A stretch of DNA of 64,000 bases from Pseudothauera nasutitermitis (lineage in GTDB: Bacteria; Pseudomonadota; Gammaproteobacteria; Burkholderiales; Rhodocyclaceae). The DNA is taken from NCBI RefSeq assembly GCF_004801295.1, contig NZ_SSOC01000001.1, positions 558,001 to 622,000 on the forward strand, in the 5' to 3' direction. Positions 54,731 through 64,000 of this stretch are shown piece by piece. The translations under genes and the position numbers were made by a program. The stretch's first letter is position 1; each line of letters starts with the position of its first letter. The notes beneath the pieces are model-generated. The model did not search any database. It worked only from the letters and a program-made list of their open reading frames with translations, and was not told where the DNA came from.

Positions 54731-55195
54731 TCAGTGCCGGGGTGCGTGATCCGCGGTGGGGATCTGGCGCCGCACCGGCGCATCGACCCGCAGGCTGGCG
54801 CCGCCGTCGAAGTGCAGGGTGAGCGGAACGCTGTCGCCTTCGGCGAGCGGCGCGTGCAGATCGATCAGCATCACATGCAGGCCGCCCGGGCGCAGCACCG
54901 CCTCGCCGCCGGCGGGGATGTCGATGGCCTCGACGCGGCGCATCTTCATCATGCCGTCCTCTTCGTGGTGGGTGTGCAGCTCGGCCGTGCCGGCGGCCGG
55001 GGTGCTTGCCGCGACCAGCCGCAGGGCAGTCTGCCCGGTATTGCGCAGGGTCATGAAGGCCCCGGCCGCGCGTGCCGAGGGCGGCGGCTGGCGGACGTAG
55101 GGGGCGTCCGCGGTGATGGTGGCGGTACCGTCCGCCGCCCAGGCGAGCAGGGGCAGGGCGAGCAACAGGGAAAGGATCAGGTGTCGAAGGCGCAT
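54731..55195 (-). CDS. PCuAC-family periplasmic copper chaperone
   Basis: 154 aa. Sec signal (about 1-21), then a cupredoxin-like fold with the Cu(I) motif: His in AELHTHHEED, Met in GMMKMRRVE and HVM in GGLHVML, the HxnMx(about 21)HxM pattern of PCuAC. It passes Cu(I) to CuA sites, alone or with SCO. His at the C-terminus may add affinity. It lies between a membrane-anchored protein and the small secreted protein in one operon. Confidence 0.92.
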   Translation of the reverse strand: MRLRHLILSLLLALPLLAWAADGTATITADAPYVRQPPPSARAAGAFMTLRNTGQTALRLVAASTPAAGTAELHTHHEEDGMMKMRRVEAIDIPAGGEAVLRPGGLHVMLIDLHAPLAEGDSVPLTLHFDGGASLRVDAPVRRQIPTADHAPRH

Positions 55196-55233
55196 GGGGT
55201 AGCCTGCATGGAGAAGGAAGGTGGGGAAGGCGG

Positions 55234-55770
55234 TCAGGTGGGGGAGGCTTCCGGGCCGGGTGCCGTGTCGCCGTCGCCGGTGTGGAATTCGTAGGGGACC
55301 AGGATGCGCCGCGCCCTGGTGTGCAGGGTCAGCGTGGCGCGCCATGCCATTGGTCCGCTGATGCACGCCGGCAGTGTGGCGTCGGCTTCGTGGATGCCGT
55401 TTGCGCTGGCGGCCAGGGTGAGGCGGTTGGGGCCCATGTCCATGTCGACGCCGGCGAATTCGATGTCGACCCGATGCGCGGCAAGGCCCGTGGTGGCGAC
55501 CCGGACCTGGAAGGGCCTCGCGGCAGGCGGTGGATGGGGGGTGAAGCGCAGCTCGATGCGGCCGCCTTCCGGCAGCACGGCGCAGAATCCGTCCGGCGGG
55601 GCGCAGCGGATGTCGGGGAGGGCGACGAGGTCGGGCTGCGGGAGCAGGTGGCCCTGGTACAGGTAGGCCGCACCGCCCAGGAAGATGGCCGCCGCCAGCG
55701 CGATCCACAGGGGACGCAAGCGTCGTCCGCCGATGGAACAGGAGGCGATCCGGGGTAGTGCTTGCCGCAT
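55234..55770 (-). CDS. Membrane-anchored periplasmic protein of the copper operon
   Basis: 178 aa. One N-terminal membrane segment (LWIALAAAIFLGGAAYLYQG, about residues 21-40) and a beta-rich periplasmic domain with three Cys (DIRCAPPDGFCAVL, LPACISGPM) and a Met/Asp patch (DMDMGPNRL). It looks like proteins placed next to SCO/PCuAC genes, but I know no function. First gene of the operon, divergent from the kinase operon. Confidence 0.7.
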   Translation of the reverse strand: MRQALPRIASCSIGGRRLRPLWIALAAAIFLGGAAYLYQGHLLPQPDLVALPDIRCAPPDGFCAVLPEGGRIELRFTPHPPPAARPFQVRVATTGLAAHRVDIEFAGVDMDMGPNRLTLAASANGIHEADATLPACISGPMAWRATLTLHTRARRILVPYEFHTGDGDTAPGPEASPT

Positions 55771-55940
55771 GGCGATGGTTCTCCGCTACCGGGTATCCGG
55801 CGTACCGATGTCTCTGGCTCCGGCCGGCTGGCGCGGGGCGGGAGATCGATCCGGTTTCTCGGTCTGGATTGTGCGCACCGCCGTGCGCGAACCGTAAGGT
55901 GACGATTGCTGAAAGGTGCCGGTAAATAATTCCATGGCAC

Positions 55941-55958
55941 CTTAGGAATAATCCTAAG
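55941..55958 (+). promoter_or_regulatory. Palindrome TAGGA-N4-TCCTA in the copper/kinase divergent promoter
   Basis: CTTAGGAATAATCCTAAG, 7-bp perfect arms with a four-base centre, in an AT-rich stretch of the 305-base divergent gap. The gap has no gene. The same core with the same spacing occurs at 60541-60556, upstream of nosZ. A dimeric NarL-type regulator is an obvious candidate to bind it. Confidence 0.7.
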
Positions 55959-56075
55959 TTTTTATTTTGATTGGTTTTTTAAGTGCGCCGACATTGATTT
56001 TCCGCATTGACGGGCCGATCAAAGGGGCGCAGAGTGCCCCCGGCGATTCGTCGCCGTCGCAACAGGCCTGTTCCC

Positions 56076-58660
<2,585 letters not shown>

Positions 58661-58664
<4 letters not shown>

Positions 58665-59791
58665 ACGACCGCGCCGCGCTGCCTGTGGAGCAGGCGGAAA
58701 TACTCATCGTCGATGACACCATCGGCTCACTCAATCTGCTGGGCGATCTGCTGTCCGGCGCCGGCTACACCGTGCGCGCGGCGCAGGACGGGCGCATGGC
58801 GCTGCGTTCGGCGCGCGCCCGCCCGCCCGAATTGATCCTGCTCGATGTGCGCATGCCGGGCATGGATGGCTACGAACTGTGCCGCCTGCTCAAGCAGGAC
58901 CCCCAGATCGGTGACATTCCGGTGATCTTCCTGTCCGCATTGCATGAAACCGGCGACATGGTGAAGGGCTTCTCGCTGGGCGCGGTGGATTACGTCGCCA
59001 AGCCCTTCCAGCCCGACGAGGTGCTCGCCCGGGTACGCACGCACATCGAGCTGTACCGGCTGCAGACGCGGCTGGAGGAGCGCGTGGATGAACGCACCGA
59101 GCAGTTGCGCCGTTCCGAGTGCGCGCTGCGCCACTCCCAGGAGCGCCTGCGCGAACTGACCCGCTTTCTGCAGAACGTCCGCGAGGACGAGCGTACCTCC
59201 ATCGCGCGCGAACTGCACGACGAACTGGGGCAGGCGCTGACCGCGCTGCGCATCGACCTCGGCTGGCTCCGCAAGAAGTGCACCAGCGCGGGGGGAGATT
59301 GCAGCGAGCGCATCGGCGGCGCCTACACCCTGGTCGAGCGCACCATCGAATCGCTGCGGCGGATCTCCGAAGGGCTGCGCCCCGGCATGCTCGACGTGCT
59401 GGGGCTGTGCGCGGCGCTCGAACACCTGGTCCGGCAGTTCGAGACGCGCGCGTCCATCGCCTGCACCTTCCGCGCGGACCGCGACGAATACGACCTGGAT
59501 GCCAGCCAGTCCATCGCGGTGTTCCGCCTCGTGCAGGAGGCGCTGACCAACGTTTCCCGGCATGCGCGGGCGACCCACGTGGAAATCCGCCTGGAAGAAC
59601 GGGGCGGGCAACTGCACCTGCTCATCCACGACAACGGCGCGGGCTTCGATCATCACGCGCCGAAAAAGGGCTTCGGCCTGCTCGGCATGTCCGAGCGGGT
59701 GAGCATGCTGGGCGGAGAAATGAACGTCGATGGCAGCCACGGCACCCGCATCGCCGTGGTGCTGCCCCTGAATACTGGAGACAAGCGATGA
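58661..59791 (+). CDS. Receiver-histidine kinase (REC-HisKA_3-HATPase)
   Basis: 376 aa soluble protein. Receiver (about 12-130, Asp in LILLDVRMPGMDG, Lys in VAKPFQPDEV), coiled coil (about 132-170), HisKA_3 with the His in ARELHDELGQALTALRIDL and a NarX-type ATPase (VQEALTNVSRHARA, DNGAGFD, GFGLLGMSERV). It has no sensor domain, so it probably takes phosphate from, or is tuned by, the hybrid kinase and passes it to the NarL-type regulator. Both overlaps are ATGA, so all three proteins are likely made in proportion. Confidence 0.9.
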
Positions 59792-60444
59792 TCCGCATAC
59801 TGATCGCCGACGATCACGACATCCTGCGCGCGGGCCTCAAGCACATCCTGAGCGAGTCCGGCGACATCGCCGTCGGCGGCGAGGCCTGTAACGGCGCCGA
59901 GGCGATGGTCAGGCTGCGCGCAGGGCAGTGGGATGCCGTCGTGCTCGACCTGAACATGCCGGGGCGCAACGGCATCGAACTGATCAAGCAGGTGAAGAGC
60001 GAGTTTCCGCGCCTGCCCATCCTGGTGCTCAGCATGTACCAGGAGGACATCTACGCGGTGCGCGCCCTGAAGGCCGGCGCCTCCGGCTATCTGTGCAAGG
60101 ACAATGCCGAGGCGCTGCTCGCCGAGGCCATTCGCAAGATCGTCGGCGGCGGCCTGTTCATCAATCAGAGCGTGGCGGAGAACCTCACCCGCGACATGCT
60201 CCAGGGCCGCCATACGCAACTGCCGCACAACCGGCTCACCGACCGCAACTACCAGATCTTCCTGATGCTGGTGCAGGGCATGGGCGTGTCGGAAATCGCC
60301 AAGCGGCTCAGCCTGAGCGTGAAGACGGTGAGTACCCACAAGGCCAACATCCAGCTCAAGATGGGGCTGGGCAACACGGCGGAACTGGTGCGCTACGCCA
60401 TCCAGCACCACCTGATCGAGAACGACGTACCGCTTTCGGAATAG
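59788..60444 (+). CDS. NarL/FixJ-type response regulator
   Basis: 218 aa. Receiver with ADDHD acidic pair, phospho-Asp in VVLDLNMPGRNG and Lys in YLCKDNAEAL; C-terminal LuxR-type HTH (LTDRNYQIFLMLVQGMGVSE, IAKRLSLSVKTVSTHK). Output of the three-gene relay. It is followed after 275 bases by nosZ in the same orientation, and the palindrome at 60541 lies in that gap. Control of nosZ and of the copper genes is inferred. Confidence 0.92.
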   Translation: MIRILIADDHDILRAGLKHILSESGDIAVGGEACNGAEAMVRLRAGQWDAVVLDLNMPGRNGIELIKQVKSEFPRLPILVLSMYQEDIYAVRALKAGASGYLCKDNAEALLAEAIRKIVGGGLFINQSVAENLTRDMLQGRHTQLPHNRLTDRNYQIFLMLVQGMGVSEIAKRLSLSVKTVSTHKANIQLKMGLGNTAELVRYAIQHHLIENDVPLSE

Positions 60445-60487
60445 CGCCCGCGCGCAGCGGGGCTGGGTGGTGCGCATGCGAATCTTT

Positions 60488-60507
60488 CCTCCCCCGCAAG
60501 GGGGAGG
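60488..60507 (+). terminator. GC-rich hairpin after the NarL-type gene
   Basis: CCTCCCCC and GGGGGAGG with a GCAA loop. No T-run follows, so it may be an imperfect terminator or an RNA-stability element separating the regulator operon from nosZ. Confidence 0.45.
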
Positions 60508-60540
60508 GAGCAGGGCCGTGCCCGCCGGCGCGCGAACTCC

Positions 60541-60556
60541 CTAGGAACATTCCTAG
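60541..60556 (+). promoter_or_regulatory. Palindrome TAGGA-N4-TCCTA upstream of nosZ
   Basis: CTAGGAACATTCCTAG, 7-bp arms. It lies 164-179 bases before the nosZ ATG, a distance suited to an activator site, given a leader. No clear FNR/Dnr-type TTGAT-N4-ATCAA box was seen in this gap. Confidence 0.7.
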
Positions 60557-60719
60557 CTCCCCACTCCCCGAATCCCAGCGCGCATATCAGGATTCGTCAC
60601 CTGTTGGCGTTCCGACCCGCGGCGCAGAATTCGTCCGAGATTACCGCATAAGTAATGTTGCGACCGCGCGGTGATCGGGAAAAGAAGCACCTTCTTCTTT
60701 CTCTTGGGGAGAACGAACA

Positions 60720-63005
60720 ATGAAAAGCCTGGCAGTCAAGGCAACGGCAGTGTTGCTGGCGACAGGAATCGGGGCGGGGGCGGCGTGGTCCGCCGAGTCC
60801 CTGCAGGACGTCATGAAACGGCGAGGGCTCAGCCAGCAGGATCTGATGGCGGCGGCCAAGACCTACACGCCCACCGGCAAGCGCGATGAATTCCTCGCCT
60901 TCAGTTCCGGCGGCCAGTCGGGGCAGATTCTGGTGTACGGCATCCCCTCGATGCGCATTCTCAAGTACATCGGGGTGTTCACGCCCGAGCCCTGGCAGGG
61001 CTACGGCTACGACGAGGAATCCAAGGCGGTCCTCCGCCAGGGCTGGATCGACGGCAAGGAAATCACCTGGGGCGATACTCACCACCCGGCGATTTCCGAG
61101 ACCCAGGGGCAGTACGACGGCCAGTTCCTGTTCATCAACGACAAGGCCAACCCGCGCCTGGCGGTGGTCGACCTGCGCGACTTCGAGACCAAGCAGATCG
61201 TGGTCAACCCGATCTACAAGTCGGAGCACGGCGGCGCCTTCGTCACCCCGGACACCGACTACGTCATCGAGGCCGCGCAGTACGCCACGCCGCTGGAAAA
61301 CCAGAAGTTCTATCCGCTGGAAGAGTTCAACGAGAAGTATCGCGGCGGGGTGACCTACTGGAAGTTCGACCGCAAGGCCGGGCGCCTCGACCCGTCGAAG
61401 TCCTTCTCGCTCGAACTGCCGCCGTACTCGCAGGATCTGTCGGACGCCGGCAAGGGGCCGTCGGACGGCTGGTCGTTCACCAACTCCTTCTGTTCCGAAC
61501 GCTACGTGGGCGGCATCGAGAAGGGTCGTCCGCCGTATGAGGCCGGCTGCTCGGCCAAGGACACCGACTACCTGCACGTGGTCAACTGGAAGAAGGCCGC
61601 CGAACTGGTCGCCCAGGGCAAGGCGAAGAAGATCAACGGCCACGACGTGCTGATGATGGAAACCGCGGTGAAGGAAGGCATCCTCTTCCTGATCCCCGAG
61701 CCCAAGTCGCCCCACGGCGTCGACGTGACCCCCGACGGCAAGTTCATCATCGTCGCGGGCAAGCTCGACACCCACGTCTCGGTGTATTCCTTCGACAAGA
61801 TCCAGGCCGCCATCAAGGCCGGCAAGTTCGAATCGAAGGACCCGTACGGCATCCCGGTGATCGGCATGAAGGACGCGCTGCACACCCAGGTGCCGCTCGG
61901 CCTCGGGCCGCTGCACACCCAGTTCGATGCCAAGCAGTGCGTGGCCTACACCTCGCTGTACGTGGACTCCCAGGTCGCCAAGTGGGACTTCTGCGAAGGC
62001 AAGGTGCTCGACAAGATCTCCGTGCACTACAACATCGGCCACCTGATGACCATGGAAGGCGATTCGGTCGATCCCAAGGGCCGCTACCTGGTGGCGCTCA
62101 ACAAGCTGTCCATCGACCGCTTCAACCCTGTGGGGCCGCTGCATCCGCAGAACCACCAGCTCATCGACATCAGCAACGACAAGATGCAACTGCTGTACGA
62201 CATGCCGTTGCCGCTCGGCGAGCCGCACTACGTGGTGGCCATCGAGGCGTCCAAGCTGAAGCCGGGCGTGCGCTACAAGGTCGGCACCAACAGCCGCACC
62301 GACGAGCCGCATCCGGGCAAGGTGCGCGCCGGCGAGGAGCGCATCGAGCGCGACGGCAACAAGGTGACGGTGTACGGCACGCTGATCCGCTCGCACATCA
62401 CCCCCGAGACCATCGAGGTCGAGGTCGGCGACGAGGTGACGATCAACCTGACCAACCTGGAACGCGCGCAGGACGAGACCCACGGCTTCGCGGTATCGAC
62501 CTACAACGTGCATGCCTCCATCGAGCCGGGCAAGAGCGTGTCGGTGAAGTTCAAGGCGGACAAGGAAGGCGTCTATCCGTACTACTGCACCGAGTTCTGC
62601 TCCGCGCTGCACCTGGAGATGCAGGGCTACCTGCTGGTCAAGCCGAAGGGCTGGAAGGCCACCACGAAGGAAATCGCCAAGGCGGCCTACACCGAAAGCG
62701 ACTACCAGACGACCTTGAAGAAGGTGGTCGATACCCAGGCGGTGATCGACTCGGTGGTGGCCTTCATCACCAGCACCAACTACAAGGACTTCCCCGACGT
62801 GGTGAACATGGTCGAGGACGCCACCGACCAGCTCGGCAAGGCGGCCGACGCCAAGTCCCGCCACGAGGCCGCCGCGGCCAAGCAGGACTGGGAGCAGGCC
62901 AATCTGTGGGCCGAGCAGGTCTGGCAGTACCAGGTGAAGGCGGCCGACATCGGCATCCGCGCCAAGACCTACCTCGAACAGAACGGGGCCAAGAAGATCC
63001 AGTGA
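60720..63005 (+). CDS. nosZ: Nitrous oxide reductase, Sec-dependent (clade II type)
   Basis: 761 aa periplasmic multicopper enzyme reducing N2O to N2. The signal peptide (about 1-25) has no twin arginine, the mark of clade II NosZ. The N-terminal beta-propeller carries the CuZ His set (GDTHHP, EHGG, PHGVDVTPDG, GLGPLHTQF, NIGHL, EPHY). The C-terminal cupredoxin domain carries CuA: His in ETHGFAV and CTEFCSALHLEM (C-x3-C-x3-H-x2-M). Length is longer than clade I, with a helical C-terminal extension (about 650-761). GGGGAGAAC precedes the ATG. CuA loading may use the SCO and PCuAC proteins encoded upstream. Confidence 0.97.
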   Translation: MKSLAVKATAVLLATGIGAGAAWSAESLQDVMKRRGLSQQDLMAAAKTYTPTGKRDEFLAFSSGGQSGQILVYGIPSMRILKYIGVFTPEPWQGYGYDEESKAVLRQGWIDGKEITWGDTHHPAISETQGQYDGQFLFINDKANPRLAVVDLRDFETKQIVVNPIYKSEHGGAFVTPDTDYVIEAAQYATPLENQKFYPLEEFNEKYRGGVTYWKFDRKAGRLDPSKSFSLELPPYSQDLSDAGKGPSDGWSFTNSFCSERYVGGIEKGRPPYEAGCSAKDTDYLHVVNWKKAAELVAQGKAKKINGHDVLMMETAVKEGILFLIPEPKSPHGVDVTPDGKFIIVAGKLDTHVSVYSFDKIQAAIKAGKFESKDPYGIPVIGMKDALHTQVPLGLGPLHTQFDAKQCVAYTSLYVDSQVAKWDFCEGKVLDKISVHYNIGHLMTMEGDSVDPKGRYLVALNKLSIDRFNPVGPLHPQNHQLIDISNDKMQLLYDMPLPLGEPHYVVAIEASKLKPGVRYKVGTNSRTDEPHPGKVRAGEERIERDGNKVTVYGTLIRSHITPETIEVEVGDEVTINLTNLERAQDETHGFAVSTYNVHASIEPGKSVSVKFKADKEGVYPYYCTEFCSALHLEMQGYLLVKPKGWKATTKEIAKAAYTESDYQTTLKKVVDTQAVIDSVVAFITSTNYKDFPDVVNMVEDATDQLGKAADAKSRHEAAAAKQDWEQANLWAEQVWQYQVKAADIGIRAKTYLEQNGAKKIQ

Positions 63006-63073
63006 TCGGCTGATGCCCGCCGGCGGGGCCTTCGGGACCCCGCCGGTTCCACCCCACACGGACAAGGAAACCC

Positions 63074-63385
63074 ATGAAACGACAACTCATCCTCGCGCTC
63101 GGCCCGCTGCTCGTCTGCTCGGCGGCCGTCGCCGCGCCCGATGGCGCCAAGCTGTACGTCGAGAAGACCTGTGTGGCCTGTCACGGCCCCAAGGGCGACA
63201 AGCCGCTGCTGCCGAGCTATCCGCGCATCGCCGGACAGAACGCGGCCTACGCCGAGCAGCAGATGAAGGACATCAAGAGCGGTGCGCGCAACAACGGGCA
63301 GGCCGTGGCCATGCAGGGCGTCATGCACCTCGTCGATGACGAAGAGATCAAGGCGCTGGCCGTCTACCTGGAAAGCCTGAGGTGA
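63074..63385 (+). CDS. Class I cytochrome c (c553-like)
   Basis: 103 aa periplasmic monohaem cytochrome. Signal peptide (about 1-20, AVAA), haem motif CVACH (about 34-38) and the distal Met likely in AVAMQGVMHLV. It follows nosZ by 69 bases with its own AAGGAAA site, so it is probably part of the nos operon and an electron donor to NosZ, as in clade II clusters of related bacteria. Confidence 0.92.
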   Translation: MKRQLILALGPLLVCSAAVAAPDGAKLYVEKTCVACHGPKGDKPLLPSYPRIAGQNAAYAEQQMKDIKSGARNNGQAVAMQGVMHLVDDEEIKALAVYLESLR

Positions 63386-63437
63386 ACCGTTCCGGCCCCG
63401 GCGCGCCGCACACCACCCATAAAGAGAGGAAACCGAA

Positions 63438-64000
63438 ATGAAAGCATCCGTTCTGTTGATCGCCCTGCTGGGTGCCAGCGTCGCAATGGCCGCGCCGCCC
63501 GCGCCGAAGAAGGAGGGCATCGAAAGCCAGGACTACACCTGGAACGCCCAGGAAGGCGAAAAGATGGAGGCGCTCAAGCTCAAGGGCGACAAGGTCGCCG
63601 GCGAAGAAGCCTATGAAGTGTGCGGCGCCTGTCACCTGCCCTCCGGCGCGGGGCGGCCGGACGGCACCTTCCCGCAGCTCGCCGGCCAGCACACCACCGT
63701 GCTGATCAAGCAGATGGCCGACATCCGCGCCGGCCTGCGCGACAACCCGACCATGTACCCGTTCGCGGTCACGCTGGTCGATCCGCAGGAACTCGCCGAC
63801 GTCTCGGCCTACATCGAGAACCTGTGCATTCCGGTGGACCACGGCAAGTACGAAGGGCCCGACGCGGCCATCCAGGTCGCCAAGGGCAAGGAACTCTACG
63901 AAAAGCAATGCCTGGAGTGCCACGGCAAGAACGGCGAGGGCGACAAGGAGCAGTTCTACCCGGTGATCGCCGGCCAGCACTACAAGTACCTGCTGCGCCA
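63438..64000 (+). CDS. Diheme cytochrome c (3' end outside window)
   Basis: 188 codons are visible and the frame is open at the window edge. Signal peptide (about 1-18, VAMA), first haem motif CGACH (about 62-66) and second CLECH (about 158-162), each followed by a GxxGxG-type helix; a PQLAGQHTTVLIKQ and VIAGQHYKYLLRQ repeat shows internal duplication. It is the c4/c553 diheme type and follows the monohaem gene by 52 bases. Likely second electron carrier of the nos cluster. GAGGAAACC precedes the ATG. Confidence 0.92.
   Translation, partial: MKASVLLIALLGASVAMAAPPAPKKEGIESQDYTWNAQEGEKMEALKLKGDKVAGEEAYEVCGACHLPSGAGRPDGTFPQLAGQHTTVLIKQMADIRAGLRDNPTMYPFAVTLVDPQELADVSAYIENLCIPVDHGKYEGPDAAIQVAKGKELYEKQCLECHGKNGEGDKEQFYPVIAGQHYKYLLR

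Noticed and set aside
60597..63065. Minus-strand open frame opposite nosZ
   Set aside because: nosZ is certain from copper-site motifs; the antisense translation has no recognisable domain.

Overview
The window looks like chromosome from a high-GC, Gram-negative, denitrifying bacterium, most likely a betaproteobacterium near the Rhodocyclales. The basis is a Sec-exported (clade II type) nitrous oxide reductase followed by small c-type cytochromes, many outer-membrane systems, GC-rich codon use and dense operons with ATGA/GTGA/TGATG start-stop overlaps. This placement is an inference from gene content; no marker gene or rRNA is present.

Layout. (1) 1-6.9 kb: a two-partner secretion pair on the minus strand (tpsA-like exoprotein with about seven MBG-type repeats, and the TpsB transporter cut by the window edge), divergent from a LuxR-type regulator. 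(2) 7.9-8.5 kb: a scar of two broken mobile-element genes, an integrase and what looks like a relaxase tail. (3) 8.8-14.8 kb: a very large TonB-dependent receptor, a secreted hemophilin-like protein and a Slam (type XI secretion) protein, read as a haem-capture system. (4) 15-21.3 kb: a NYN-domain protein, two acyl-CoA ligase family genes, an orphan ABC binding protein and an EF-hand protein. (5) 21.6-30.3 kb: a CpxP-like protein and a lipoprotein hydrolase-fold protein divergent from a CpxRA-like two-component system, which runs into a MacAB/NodT tripartite efflux operon.

(6) 30.6-38.3 kb: a lower-GC gene-cassette array with up to 12 attC sites or relics and no integron integrase in view (a CALIN). 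It carries an unknown membrane protein, a GNAT acetyltransferase, a reversed SymE-like toxin, a P-loop kinase, an HNH endonuclease, an HhH protein, an ABM-fold protein, a HIT protein, a LysE exporter and, at the end, a macrolide phosphotransferase of the Mph(A) type. An AadA-type nucleotidyltransferase lies just beyond in the opposite orientation. (7) 39.4-41 kb: Tag glycosylase and a TacA/TacT-type toxin-antitoxin pair. (8) 41.2-47 kb: a siderophore locus with a single-polypeptide sigma/anti-sigma hybrid, an STN-containing receptor and two tandem esterases. (9) 47-53 kb: a DUF4143 ATPase with 22-bp tandem repeats upstream, and an ABC importer/acyl-CoA-dehydrogenase-like/AhpD operon.

(10) 53-64 kb: a copper-chaperone operon (SCO, PCuAC and small secreted proteins) divergent from a three-gene signalling operon: a haem-c binding hybrid kinase, a REC-kinase and a NarL-type regulator. 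That operon lies directly upstream of nosZ and its cytochromes. A shared palindrome, TAGGA-N4-TCCTA, occurs once in the divergent copper/kinase promoter region and once upstream of nosZ. It suggests one regulon joining sensing, copper delivery and N2O reduction. This and the hemophilin/Slam locus, the sigma/anti-sigma hybrid and the cassette array are the most interesting parts of the window.
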